Source: Phormidesmis priestleyi ULC007 (GTDB taxonomy: Bacteria; Cyanobacteriota; Cyanobacteriia; Leptolyngbyales; Leptolyngbyaceae). From it: a DNA stretch of 64,000 nucleotides. The stretch spans positions 314,099 to 378,098 of the forward strand of contig NZ_MPPI01000001.1 in NCBI RefSeq assembly GCF_001895925.1, in the 5' to 3' direction. Within the stretch, counting starts at the first letter, position 1. Every line of letters starts with the position of its first letter. The translations under genes were made by a program, and so were the position numbers. Below the pieces are notes generated by a model. It was not told the DNA's origin. It was given only the letters and a program-made list of their open reading frames with translations, and did not search any database. Of the stretch, positions 54,815 to 63,742 are shown one piece after another.

Positions 54815-56581
54815 ATGACCCAAGCCGCAGAATTTCAAGAACAAGCTAATCTTCCTGCCCACGGCACCGAGCCGGACAAGGGCGATTGGCGCAAATATTT
54901 TGGTTTTAGCACCGACCACAAAGTAATCGGGATTCAATATCTCGTTACGACGTTTATTTTCTATCTCGTCGGCGGCGTGCTGGCAACAATGGTGCGAACT
55001 GAGTTGGCGACTCCAGAATCTGATTTTGTCAGTCGCGAAGTTTATAATAGCCTGTTTACGGTTCACGCAACGGTGATGATCTTTTTGTGGATCGTGCCTG
55101 CGGGAACGGGTGGATTTGGCAATTATTTGATTCCGCTAATGATTGGGGCGCGAGACATGGCGTTTCCTCGCCTCAACGCGATCGCCTTCTGGATTATTCC
55201 ACCCGCCGGAATTCTCTTAATGTCGAGCTTCTTGGTCGGTGCCCCCGGCTCAGGCTGGACTTCTTATCCCCCTCTGAGCTTGATGAACGGCAAGCCTGGA
55301 GAGCTGATTTGGATTCTCAGCGTCTTGCTGTTGGGAACGTCTTCGATTTTGGCGGCGGTGAATTTCATCGTCACTATTTTCAAAATGCGAATCCCTGGAA
55401 TGGGGCTAAACCAGATGCCCCTATTCTGCTGGGCAATGCTGGCAACGTCATTTCTGGCTCTGATCGCGACTCCGGTCTTGGCAGGTGCGATGATTTTGCT
55501 GTCGTTTGACCTGATGGTGGGGACGAATTTCTTTAACCCAACAGGGGGTGGAGATCCGATCGTCTATCAGCATATGTTCTGGTTTTACTCCCATCCGGCG
55601 GTCTACATTATGATCTTGCCCGTGTTTGGGATGATTTCAGAAATTGTGTCAGTCCACTCTCGCAAGCCAATTTTTGGATATAAAGCGATCGCTTACTCCA
55701 GTATTGCAATTTGCGGTTTGGGCTTGATTGTGTGGGCACACCATATGTTCACTAGCGGCACACCTCCCTGGCTGCGAATGTTTTTTATGATCACGTCGAT
55801 GATCATTGCCGTGCCGACGGGCATTAAAGTGTTTAGCTGGTTGGCAACGATCTGGGGCGGCAAACTTCGGCTCGAAAGTCCGTTGCTGTTTGCGATGGGG
55901 TTTATTTCTCTATTCGTGATTGGCGGCATTAGCGGCGTGATGGTCGCGTCTGTGCCTTGGGATATTCACGTTCACGACACCTACTTCATCGTGGCTCACC
56001 TGCACTATGTGTTGTTTGGGGGCAGCGTGTTTGGGTTATATGCCGCTTTCTACCATTGGTTCCCTAAAATGACGGGACGAATGCTCAACGAAACCTGGGG
56101 TAAAATTCACTTTGCTTTGAGCTATGTGGGCTTTAACCTGGCATTTATGCCAATGCACAAGTTGGGAATCGAAGGCATGAATCGTCGGATCGCCGAATAT
56201 GATCCCAAGTTTGCCTCACTGAACTTGCTGTGTACGATCGGAGCCTACCTCTTAGCCATCTCCACCCTGCCCTTTTTGGTGAATGTTTGCTGGAGTTGGG
56301 TTTATGGTGAGAAAGCGAGCGACAATCCATGGCGTGGTTTAACGTTGGAATGGATGACCACTTCTCCGCCTCCGGTCGAAAACTTTGAGGCAGATCCGGT
56401 TTTAGCCACTGGACCTTATGACTATGGCATGGGCAGCCGCGCGACCGAAGTCGATGTTCCGTTCTCAGATGCCAGCGATCCTGCGCTTTCAGCCGGGCCT
56501 AGTTCTACGTTGCGGGCAAAACCCGATCCGGCGGTTGCAGTCAGCCCTAGCGATCGCGTTGGCGAAAGCCACAATCGTTAA
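54815..56581 (+). CDS. coxA: Cytochrome c oxidase subunit I
   Basis: Catalytic subunit with haem a and the haem a3-CuB centre that reduces O2 to water. 588 residues, twelve helices. Seen: VHATVMIFLWIVPAG (haem a His), WFYSHPAVYIMILP with the CuB His and cross-linked Tyr, YSSIAICGLGLIVWAHHMFTSG (paired CuB His), and HDTYFIVAHLHYVLFGG (haem ligands). The ATG at 54815 is preferred to an upstream in-frame GTG at 54782, which lies inside the inverted repeat. The C-terminal 60 residues are a variable tail. Confidence 0.97.
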   Translation: MTQAAEFQEQANLPAHGTEPDKGDWRKYFGFSTDHKVIGIQYLVTTFIFYLVGGVLATMVRTELATPESDFVSREVYNSLFTVHATVMIFLWIVPAGTGGFGNYLIPLMIGARDMAFPRLNAIAFWIIPPAGILLMSSFLVGAPGSGWTSYPPLSLMNGKPGELIWILSVLLLGTSSILAAVNFIVTIFKMRIPGMGLNQMPLFCWAMLATSFLALIATPVLAGAMILLSFDLMVGTNFFNPTGGGDPIVYQHMFWFYSHPAVYIMILPVFGMISEIVSVHSRKPIFGYKAIAYSSIAICGLGLIVWAHHMFTSGTPPWLRMFFMITSMIIAVPTGIKVFSWLATIWGGKLRLESPLLFAMGFISLFVIGGISGVMVASVPWDIHVHDTYFIVAHLHYVLFGGSVFGLYAAFYHWFPKMTGRMLNETWGKIHFALSYVGFNLAFMPMHKLGIEGMNRRIAEYDPKFASLNLLCTIGAYLLAISTLPFLVNVCWSWVYGEKASDNPWRGLTLEWMTTSPPPVENFEADPVLATGPYDYGMGSRATEVDVPFSDASDPALSAGPSSTLRAKPDPAVAVSPSDRVGESHNR

Positions 56582-56616
56582 AGCCACGTTTTGTTCTTTA
56601 CCAAACTGCAAGATTC

Positions 56617-57243
56617 ATGACAGGTTCCACCCTCGATTCTGCAAAAACGGTTCTCAATCATCACCCTGAAGAAGACGTGGTGGTCGCCCACGGCGTAGAA
56701 CATCACGACTTTCGGCTATTGGGCATCATTGTCTTTCTGGTGGCTGAGGGCATGATTTTCCTGGGTCTTTTTATGGCGTATTTCACCTTTCGATCGGTCG
56801 CTCCAACGTGGCCGCCCGAAGGTACGCCTCGACTCGAATTGCTGCTGCCCGGAATCAACACCGCCATTCTGGTTTCGAGTAGTTTTGTCATTCACAACGC
56901 AGATACGGCGATCAAAAAGAATGACGTGAAAGGGCTACGGCTCTGGTTTGGCATCACTGCCGCAATGGGCGCTATTTTCTTGTCAGGTCAACTTTATGAG
57001 TACTTTCATCTAGAGTTTGGGCTGACAACCAATCTCTTTGCCAGCACGTTTTATGTGTTGACTGGCTTCCACGGGCTGCACGTTTTATTTGGGCTGATGC
57101 TGATTTTAGGAGTGCTGTGGCGATCGTTAAAGCCCGATCACTACAACACCAACAGTCATTTTGGCGTAGAAGCGGCTGAAGTTTATTGGCACTTTGTCGA
57201 TGTGATTTGGGTGATTCTCTTTTTGCTGCTCTACATTCTCTAG
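56617..57243 (+). CDS. coxC: Cytochrome c oxidase subunit III
   Basis: Membrane subunit that stabilises the oxidase and proton uptake. 208 residues with five helices. Features: FRLLGIIVFLVAEGMIFLGLFMAYFTFR, TFYVLTGFHGLHVLFGLMLILGVLWRS, and VEAAEVYWHFVDVIWVILFLLLYIL, which is the usual family end. It starts 35 bases after coxA. A terminator follows. Confidence 0.96.
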   Translation: MTGSTLDSAKTVLNHHPEEDVVVAHGVEHHDFRLLGIIVFLVAEGMIFLGLFMAYFTFRSVAPTWPPEGTPRLELLLPGINTAILVSSSFVIHNADTAIKKNDVKGLRLWFGITAAMGAIFLSGQLYEYFHLEFGLTTNLFASTFYVLTGFHGLHVLFGLMLILGVLWRSLKPDHYNTNSHFGVEAAEVYWHFVDVIWVILFLLLYIL

Positions 57244-57270
57244 CGATCAGATTGCAGCAGCGTTTGTATT

Positions 57271-57303
57271 AAGCCTCCAGCGATTGGGGGCTTAATTTTT
57301 TTA
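57271..57303 (+). terminator. Terminator of coxBAC
   Basis: AAGCCTCC (57271-57278) pairs with GGGGGCTT (57286-57293), one U-G pair, followed by AATTTTTTT. It begins 27 bases after the coxC stop codon. Confidence 0.85.
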
Positions 57304-57367
57304 ACAGAAATAAGCTACTTTTGAAAAAGCTTGTATATTAACTTGTCTGTAGCTTATCGAACGCCTA

Positions 57368-57601
57368 CTTAGGAACGTGGATTTATTAAGGTGTAACTTC
57401 TAGCCCTCTCTAAGGAGTTGGTGTACACCAATCTTCGCTGCGTTTCAGTCGGCTTCAGCCCCCTAAATCCCCCATTTTGGGGGACTTTGAGCTAAGACTC
57501 TGGTTTCAAAGTCCCCCACGAGTGGGGGATTTAGGGGGCGAAAGCCTCGGCGATGACAAATCAGAGGACTTTTACAGGTTATTTAATCCACGATCCTTAG
57601 C
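57368..57601. mobile_element. MITE-like element, copy 2
   Basis: About 234 bp nearly identical to the element at 38944-39183. Left end CTTAGGAACGTGGATT, right end ending GATCCTTAG, and an internal near-perfect hairpin (arms 57458-57490 and 57506-57539) around CCCCCTAAATCCCCC. It lies between coxC's terminator and the 627-residue membrane protein gene, whose ATG follows 16 bases later. Confidence 0.8.
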
Positions 57602-57617
57602 GCTAGGGTGATTGAAG

Positions 57618-59495
57618 ATGAATTTGCCATTTGTTTTAGATGTCGCGATCGGCTTGGTGTTTATTTATTTAATTCTGAGTCTGCTTGCGTCTGAAGTTCA
57701 AGAACTGATCACCACCCTATTGCAATGGCGGGCAAAGCACCTTAAGGAGTCGATCGAGATTCTCTTAGGTGGCGGCGTAGAGCTTTCTGAGCATCAAACG
57801 CAGGTCAAGACTCTGGTTGATGAACTCTACAACGATCCCCTGCTGCAAAACGTCAATCAGGGAGTCACGGGCGGCATCGCGCGCTGGTTTCGACAGTTCA
57901 CAAAACTTTTTCCGGGCAATCGCAGAGGCGCTTATGGAGAAGAACTGGCAACGGGGCCGTCTTACATTGCACCTGAAACATTTGCGACCTCACTGTTAGA
58001 GCGATTAGGAATCTCTAAACTAATCAATAAGCTCACAGAAGTCAGACTTGAAAAATTTGCAACCCGACTGGTCGGAATCTATAAAGTCAATGACAATGGC
58101 GGAGTTGAAATTCCGACGCGTCAGGAGATCAAAGACAACTGGGAAGCTGGAAAAATTAGGCAAATTGTTGAGCAGGCAAATCCAGATCAGGCGGATTTAA
58201 GCACCGATTCTAACTTTGTTGGGTTGGTGACTGACTATCATGAGATTCTCAAAGATTTTAGAATCAAACAAGCGACTTTAAAGACGTGCGTTGAGCGGAT
58301 GGGAGAAAGCCTCGATCGCTTCATTGTGGCAGGTTCTCCAACGAATCCTGAAGCGGAAGGAGTGCCTTTGATCGGTCGTCTAAAATCTTTTAAGCTCGGA
58401 ATTTTTGGAGCAGACAACGAACGGGCGATCGTCTCTGGTGGACTCAGACCCTCGCTATCCGAAATTGCGGATATGGTTAATCAAAGCAGTGATGTCTATC
58501 GAGAAATCACAGATGCTTACGCAACCGTTAAAACAAAATTACCGCCGATTAATGCCAAGATTGACGATTCTGTTAAGGCACAGCTTGATGCTTATAACAA
58601 TTCTGAAGATCCACCTCTGACTCTAAAACTAAGTGATCTCACAAATGAACAGCGTGATCTGTTTCGCAATGCTGCGATTAGAGAAATTTCAGAAGAAGAA
58701 TATGCACTCTATCAAGATTATCAATCCTATGTTGAGATTCAAAAAGGACTGGGTAAGCTTCCCAATGCGGTGAGAGAGAGTTTAGCCGTTTTGGCGAGAC
58801 GTGCCCAGACCAGAGTCAAGCAAACTGAGAGTGACATTAATCAACTGCGCGAAGAAGTTTCGTTGTGGTTCGATCGCTCAATGTCGCGAACTTCGGGCGT
58901 TTATAAACGCAATGCTAAAGGGGTTGCAATTCTGATTGGTATTACGATCGCTTCCTTTACAAATTCTGATACCTTCCATGTGTTCAATCGTCTTTCGAGC
59001 GATGAGAATCTGAGACAAGTGATCACAAAACGGGCAAGCGACGTAATTTCTCCTGCAACCTCTGGAGATAGACCTCCTCTGCGTCAAGAGCTAGATAACA
59101 TTCGCAACCAAACAGATTCTGTGTTGAGGAATGTGGCGCTGCCGATTAGCTGGAATCCGGCAAACTTGTCGAAACAATTTGACTGTCCTCCGGCTGCGCC
59201 CATTAATCGAGATAACGTCACCAGTGAGCAAGAATGGGCAACGATGTTTGCAAGTTGTCTCAACCGTCCACCCGAAGAGCGGGACATCTCTTTCTTCAAG
59301 AAAATTGGGCTGACGGCACAAGTTGCCTTTAGGCATCCCTGGGAGGCGTTTAAGATGTTGCTCGGTTGGGTGCTGAGTGGGATCGCGATCGCAATGGGCG
59401 CGCCATTCTGGTTTGATCTGTTGAACAGGTTTGTCAACGTCCGCAATACTGGAAATAAGCCCAAGGCAGCACCAGAGCAATCACCGCCAGCTTAG
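57618..59495 (+). CDS. Large membrane protein next to contractile injection genes, unknown function
   Basis: 625 residues from ATG 57618 (an in-frame TTG at 57612 is not needed). An N-terminal helix (FVLDVAIGLVFIYLILSLLASEVQELI) is followed by a cytoplasm-like helical and coiled region (SYVEIQKGLGKLPNAVRESLAVLARRAQTRVKQTESDINQLREEV). Two late hydrophobic segments, GVAILIGITIASF near 435 and MLLGWVLSGIAIAMGAPFWFDLLN near 590, make it multi-span. No known family recognised. It lies on the same strand as the injection-system genes and upstream of them, so it may serve as membrane partner, but this is inference from position only. Confidence 0.7.
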   Translation: MNLPFVLDVAIGLVFIYLILSLLASEVQELITTLLQWRAKHLKESIEILLGGGVELSEHQTQVKTLVDELYNDPLLQNVNQGVTGGIARWFRQFTKLFPGNRRGAYGEELATGPSYIAPETFATSLLERLGISKLINKLTEVRLEKFATRLVGIYKVNDNGGVEIPTRQEIKDNWEAGKIRQIVEQANPDQADLSTDSNFVGLVTDYHEILKDFRIKQATLKTCVERMGESLDRFIVAGSPTNPEAEGVPLIGRLKSFKLGIFGADNERAIVSGGLRPSLSEIADMVNQSSDVYREITDAYATVKTKLPPINAKIDDSVKAQLDAYNNSEDPPLTLKLSDLTNEQRDLFRNAAIREISEEEYALYQDYQSYVEIQKGLGKLPNAVRESLAVLARRAQTRVKQTESDINQLREEVSLWFDRSMSRTSGVYKRNAKGVAILIGITIASFTNSDTFHVFNRLSSDENLRQVITKRASDVISPATSGDRPPLRQELDNIRNQTDSVLRNVALPISWNPANLSKQFDCPPAAPINRDNVTSEQEWATMFASCLNRPPEERDISFFKKIGLTAQVAFRHPWEAFKMLLGWVLSGIAIAMGAPFWFDLLNRFVNVRNTGNKPKAAPEQSPPA

Positions 59496-59812
59496 GTATG
59501 AAACCGCCCGGTTGTTCCTCTTCTCTTGGGGGAGAAGGGCTAGGCGAGGGCTTCGCCCCACTTCGCGAGGAGAGCGAAAGGCTAAAACGTAGCTCGAACA
59601 GTGTCACGCTCCTTTGCAGACTGAGGAGTTTCTAATCACCCTAATTAGTGATTTCTCAGGAGAGAAGAGTAACCTTTTGTGAAAAATTAAGCATATTTGT
59701 GAAAATCTGGCATCAACATCAACAATATCGCTTAAAAGTTTCTTAGGACTGTTCTTAAAACTAAACTGTTCTCTTGAGGGCGGTTACCCAATTCCTGATT
59801 CCTGTTGAGGCT
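59496..59812. other. Intergenic region with palindromic repeats, no gene seen
   Basis: 317 bases. About 59515-59582 contains several hairpins (CTTCTC...GAGAAG, GGGCTTCGCCC) like repeats dispersed in cyanobacterial genomes. The remainder is AT-rich and probably includes the promoter for the injection-system genes. Confidence 0.5.
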
Positions 59813-60370
59813 ATGTCAAACCCAGCAGTAGAAGAAATTCGTCATCGCGTTGCGATCGCCGGGTCTGTTACAGATTCAGTGAGCGAACGTGCGATTGCTG
59901 GCGCGATCGTGGAACTCCTAGATCCACCTTTGCAGACGTTTACCCGTGAAGAAGGAAGCTTCTATTTCATTGATCTACCCGTTGGTTCATACACGCTAAA
60001 TATTTCTGCGCCGCTTTTTGGCACTCGATATGGAGTGGTGAATGGGCTAAACATTCTGGTGCAAAACACGGTAGATAACCAGCCGATTTTAGACTCGAAA
60101 GCCAGAGTGAGATTAACACCCACTACTCTCGTTGGACGGGTGACTCGTAACGATAATAACCAGCCGATCGAGCGGGCGATCGTGCAGCTTCGTTGGAGTA
60201 CCGTCCAAACTTTAACTGACAAGGAGGGTCGCTATACGTTGTCCGGTCTTCTAGCAGGTGAGCCAACTGTTCAAGCCTCTGCAAAAGGGTTTTCTACCTC
60301 GATTCAAAAAGTTGTTTTGACGGCTGGAGCCGAAACCACTGCCAACTTCAGCCTGAGTGTCCCCCCTTAA
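59813..60370 (+). CDS. Protein with two carboxypeptidase-regulatory-like (beta-sandwich) domains
   Basis: 185 residues. Two tandem repeats of a pre-albumin-like fold: VAIAGSVTDSVSERAIAGAIVELLDPPLQTF then EEGSFYFIDLPVGSYTLNI, and LVGRVTRNDNNQPIERAIVQLRWSTVQT then KEGRYTLSGLLAGEPTVQAS. No signal peptide. ATG 59813 is preferred to an in-frame TTG at 59774. Lies 74 bases before the first sheath gene on the same strand; such domains occur in contractile-injection clusters, so an accessory or surface part of the particle is possible. Confidence 0.75.
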   Translation: MSNPAVEEIRHRVAIAGSVTDSVSERAIAGAIVELLDPPLQTFTREEGSFYFIDLPVGSYTLNISAPLFGTRYGVVNGLNILVQNTVDNQPILDSKARVRLTPTTLVGRVTRNDNNQPIERAIVQLRWSTVQTLTDKEGRYTLSGLLAGEPTVQASAKGFSTSIQKVVLTAGAETTANFSLSVPP

Positions 60371-60444
60371 TTTCTAAGCTTCCAACCGTTCCGATCCCAC
60401 CCATTCAGCCCCGCAGCCCACGCTGATTTGAAAAGGAGAGCGCT

Positions 60445-61737
60445 ATGCCTAATTATCGATCCCCAGGTGTTTATGTTGAAGAAGTTCCATCGTCGGTAAA
60501 AGCGATCGCGGGGGTCAGCACCAGCACCCCCGGATTTATTGGAGTTGTGCCAGATAAAATTAATTTGGTTGCTCAACGCAAAGATGATCCCAGCCAAACG
60601 ACGTTTGTAGAGTTCCCGCTGCTGACCCCCGAAAAAACTGCTGTGCTGATTACAAGCTGGACGCAGTTCACACGGACGTTTGGCGATTTAGTGGGACAAG
60701 CTCCAGAGCCTACTCCAACACCGACACCCACACCGACTCCAACACCCACACCGACTCCAACACCCACACCCACGTCCAGCATTGATGAAGGACATCGACA
60801 ATTGGCGCATGCCGTCTATGGGTTTTTCAACAACGGCGGTAGTCGCTGTTATGTGGTGCGAGTCAAAAATACTGCCGCGCTTGACGATGCGCTCAAGGCA
60901 TTCGAGGCGATCGACGAAATTGCCTTAGTGCTGATGCCAGGAAATCTAGATGACGCGCTGCGAGACAAGCTAGTTGCCCACTGCGCCAAGGTCAAAGACC
61001 GCTTTGCAATTCTGGATGGCCCTGACACTGTGACGGATCTAACCACGCTGACGCGCATCACGGCTGATGGTGGTGTAATGCCCAAACGCACAGATTTAGC
61101 CGCGTTCTATTTCCCTTGGATTCGCGTCTTTGATCCCGCGACCAAATTGCAGAATCCGAGCGGCGATGGGTCGATCGCGGTTCCTCCCAGTGGTCATATT
61201 GCGGGGGTTTATGCGCGAGTAGACAACGATCGTGGTGTCCACAAAGCCCCAGCAAACGAAGCGATTCTCGGGGCGCTGAATGTGACGCAGCCAGTCAGCA
61301 GTATCGACCAGGAAGGCCTGAATGACAAAGGTGTTAACGCGATTCGTGTCCTCAACAGCAACATTTTGGTGTGGGGAGCGCGAACTGTGGGGGGCAACGC
61401 CAACGCGGATTTGAAGTACATCAACGTGCGTCGGACGCTGCTCTATCTGCGCGAATCGATCGACGAAGGCACTCAATGGATTGTATTTGAGCCTAATACA
61501 CCCGCCTTGTGGCAAACGATCAGCCGCAACGTTTCGGCCTTTCTGACCAGCGTTTGGCGATCGGGCGCTCTGTTTGGCAATACGGCGCAAGAGGCGTTCT
61601 ACGTCAAATGCGACGAAGGCACGAATTCCCCAGATGACCGGGAAAATGGGCGGGTGGTTACAGAAATTGGCGTGGCGATCGTCCGTCCGGCTGAGTTTGT
61701 AATTTTCCGCATTAGTCAGATGGTGCAGGCGAAGTAG
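60445..61737 (+). CDS. Contractile injection system sheath protein, copy 1
   Basis: 430 residues of the phage tail sheath family, the outer tube that contracts to drive the inner tube. N-terminus YRSPGVYVEEV, then GFFNNGGSRCYVVRV, HCAKVKDRFAILDGP, FYFPWIRVFD, PPSGHIAGVYARVDNDRGVHKAPANEAILGAL, YINVRRTLLYLRESIDEGTQWIVFEPN and EAFYVKCDEGTNSPDDRENG. Residues about 89-110 are a run of Pro-Thr dipeptides inserted between the N-terminal and core domains, absent from the second copy. AAAGGAG precedes the start. A paralogue follows 203 bases later. Confidence 0.93.
   Translation: MPNYRSPGVYVEEVPSSVKAIAGVSTSTPGFIGVVPDKINLVAQRKDDPSQTTFVEFPLLTPEKTAVLITSWTQFTRTFGDLVGQAPEPTPTPTPTPTPTPTPTPTPTPTSSIDEGHRQLAHAVYGFFNNGGSRCYVVRVKNTAALDDALKAFEAIDEIALVLMPGNLDDALRDKLVAHCAKVKDRFAILDGPDTVTDLTTLTRITADGGVMPKRTDLAAFYFPWIRVFDPATKLQNPSGDGSIAVPPSGHIAGVYARVDNDRGVHKAPANEAILGALNVTQPVSSIDQEGLNDKGVNAIRVLNSNILVWGARTVGGNANADLKYINVRRTLLYLRESIDEGTQWIVFEPNTPALWQTISRNVSAFLTSVWRSGALFGNTAQEAFYVKCDEGTNSPDDRENGRVVTEIGVAIVRPAEFVIFRISQMVQAK
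60708..60777 (+). repeat. Pro-Thr coding tandem repeat in sheath gene
   Basis: Degenerate six-base repeats (CCNACN) coding for about ten Pro-Thr units inside the first sheath gene. Repeats keep the frame but vary in third positions, so it is both a protein linker and a possible slippage site. Confidence 0.85.
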
Positions 61738-61775
61738 AGGAGTTTTGATACGCGATGTACGACTTTCCCGATTGC

Positions 61776-61873
61776 CCTCACCCTAAATCCCTCTCCCAGA
61801 GCGGGAGAGGGACTTTGACCTCTTCTTGCTCCCCTTCTCCCGCCTTGGGATGAGGGCTGGGGGATGAGGGCTG
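61776..61873. repeat. Palindromic intergenic repeat between sheath genes
   Basis: CCCTCACCCTAAATCCCTCTC and later GGGAGAGGGACTTTGA and CTTCTCCCGCC...GGGATGAGGG form overlapping hairpins. The CCCTAAATCCC / GGGACTTTGA core resembles that in the MITE interior, a motif spread widely in cyanobacteria. It may influence relative expression of the two sheath genes. Confidence 0.55.
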
Positions 61874-61946
61874 ACTTTAGTTGCACATCAGGTTTTGATG
61901 CAATTCAACATCACAAATCCGTAATCCAAAATGGCATGAGGTGAGT

Positions 61947-63263
61947 ATGTCTGTGGCTTATCGAAGTCCTGGAGTCTATCGCGAGGAAGTGTTCCTACAA
62001 CCGGAGGTCGCGCTGCCAACGGGGATTCCGGTGTTTATCGGGTTTGCGGCTGCGATCGCCAAACTCGATGCACTGCCCGCTGGAGTGCAATTTCCCAATG
62101 CGCTGCCCAATGTACTTAAAACCAGACTGGAACATGATGTTCAACAAAAGCGCTTGGTTTTGAACGGGATCATGGCTCAAGAGGATCGCGATCGTCTGTT
62201 AGCACTGTCCCCCGATCCGGCTTTTCGTAAAGCTATTAATGGGTTATTTCTGAGTGGACAAACTGTGGTGCCGCTGCGCCGCAAACAGGAGTTTACCGAG
62301 AACTTCCTGGGATTATCAACGGGCTATTTAGCGGATGCGGTGATCGGATTTTTCGAGAATGGTGGTAGCCGCTGTTATCTTGCCCGTGCGGATACTCTGA
62401 AAGACCGAAAGACCGCGCTAGAGGAAGCGATCGCTGGATTAACGACGCTCACCGATCTAGATCTGGTTGCCATTCCCGATGCCATGACGCTGGATCGCGA
62501 TGCTGTAATTCAGGTGCAGCAGCAAGTGGTGATGCACTGTGGGAAGCAGGGCGATCGCATGGCAATTTTGGATGCAATCCCTGGCAGTAGCATCGAGACC
62601 GTTAAGCAACAGCGCCTGGATTTGTTGCGAAATCAGCAAGAGCCAGTCAACGCTGCTCTCTACTATCCCTGGTTGAGAAATTCTCAAAATCGTTGGGTGC
62701 CGCCCTGTGGTCACGTTGCCGGAATTTTTGCCCGCAGTGATGCCGCTCGTGGAGTGTTTAAGGCTCCGGCGAATGAAGAAGTGCGCGATGCTTTGGATCT
62801 AGAATTCGCGATCGACAACACCGTGCAAGATGACTTGAATCCAGCCCATGTGAATTGTTTACGATCGTTTCCCGGTCGCGGCATTCGCGTTTGGGGCGCA
62901 CGCACTCTCAGCCGCGATCCCAACTGGCGCTACATCAATGTGCGTCGGGTGTTCCTGACTCTCGGCCGCTGGATTGACGCAAATATGCGATGGGCAAGCT
63001 TTGAACCCAACTCCCCGCGACTGTGGGTGCGAATTCAGCGCGAACTCAGCGTCTATCTAGAACGGCTCTGGCAAGCGGGTGCCCTTCAGGGCCAATCGCC
63101 ACAGCAAGCGTTCTACGTCAAATGCGACGCTGAAACGAATCCGTCCGATCGTCGCGAGGCTGGAGAACTGATCACCGAGATTGGTTTAGCCGTCGCAGCC
63201 CCAGCAGAATTTCTCATCATCCGAATCATTCATCGCGCTGGTGGGATTGAAGTGAGTTCTTAA
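61947..63263 (+). CDS. Contractile injection system sheath protein, copy 2
   Basis: 438 residues, paralogue of the first sheath protein: YRSPGVYREEV, GFFENGGSRCYLARAD, HCGKQGDRMAILDAI, LYYPWLRN, PPCGHVAGIFARSDAARGVFKAPANEEVRDAL, YINVRRVFLTLGRWIDANMRWASFEPN and QAFYVKCDAETNPSD. It lacks the Pro-Thr run and has instead a different 55-residue segment after the N-terminus (FPNALPNVLKTRLEHDVQQKRLVLNGIMAQEDRDRLLALSP). GAGGTGAGT precedes ATG 61947; a GTG at 61941 is less likely. Many eCIS loci encode more than one sheath. Confidence 0.93.
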   Translation: MSVAYRSPGVYREEVFLQPEVALPTGIPVFIGFAAAIAKLDALPAGVQFPNALPNVLKTRLEHDVQQKRLVLNGIMAQEDRDRLLALSPDPAFRKAINGLFLSGQTVVPLRRKQEFTENFLGLSTGYLADAVIGFFENGGSRCYLARADTLKDRKTALEEAIAGLTTLTDLDLVAIPDAMTLDRDAVIQVQQQVVMHCGKQGDRMAILDAIPGSSIETVKQQRLDLLRNQQEPVNAALYYPWLRNSQNRWVPPCGHVAGIFARSDAARGVFKAPANEEVRDALDLEFAIDNTVQDDLNPAHVNCLRSFPGRGIRVWGARTLSRDPNWRYINVRRVFLTLGRWIDANMRWASFEPNSPRLWVRIQRELSVYLERLWQAGALQGQSPQQAFYVKCDAETNPSDRREAGELITEIGLAVAAPAEFLIIRIIHRAGGIEVSS

Positions 63264-63316
63264 TGATTATTTGTTCTTGATCAAACATAACTAACACCTA
63301 ACTAAGGAGATGAACA

Positions 63317-63736
63317 ATGGCTGATCCGTATCGTGGCTTTAATTTCTTAGTTGAAATTGATGGCATTACCGAAGCAGGTTTTCGCGAATGTAGTGGGTTA
63401 GATGCGACAACTGACGCTGTAGACTACCGTGAGGGCAGCGATCCCAATCATGTGCGGAAACTAACTGGGTTAAACAAACACTCCCCCATCACCCTTAAAC
63501 GAGGGCTGACCGATTCCGACAAACTGTGGAAGTGGCGACAAAGCGTGGTGGATGGAAAAGCCGATCGCAAAAATGTTTCGATCGTCCTGTTAAACGAAGC
63601 TCGCGAAGAGAAATGGCGCTGGAATATTCGCAATGCTTGGCCCTCAAAATGGACAGGCCCGACCTTGAATGCTACGAGCAATGATGTAGCCATTGAAACA
63701 CTAGAAATTGTTCATGAGGAGATGGTTAAAGCTTAA
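63317..63736 (+). CDS. Contractile injection system inner tube protein (gp19-like)
   Basis: 139 residues of the phage tail tube family: MADPYRGFNFLVEIDGITEAGFRECSGLDATTDAVDYREGSD, LTGLNKHSPITLKRGLTDSDKLWKWRQ and the end NDVAIETLEIVHEEMVKA. It stacks as hexameric rings inside the sheath to form the cargo channel. AAGGAG sits before the ATG. It follows sheath copy 2 by 53 bases and precedes the truncated gene by 6 bases. Confidence 0.94.
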   Translation: MADPYRGFNFLVEIDGITEAGFRECSGLDATTDAVDYREGSDPNHVRKLTGLNKHSPITLKRGLTDSDKLWKWRQSVVDGKADRKNVSIVLLNEAREEKWRWNIRNAWPSKWTGPTLNATSNDVAIETLEIVHEEMVKA

Positions 63737-63742
63737 AAGAAC

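Noticed and set aside
58878-59480. Minus-strand frames inside the large membrane protein gene
   Set aside because: Shadows of the plus-strand frame, with no start signals.
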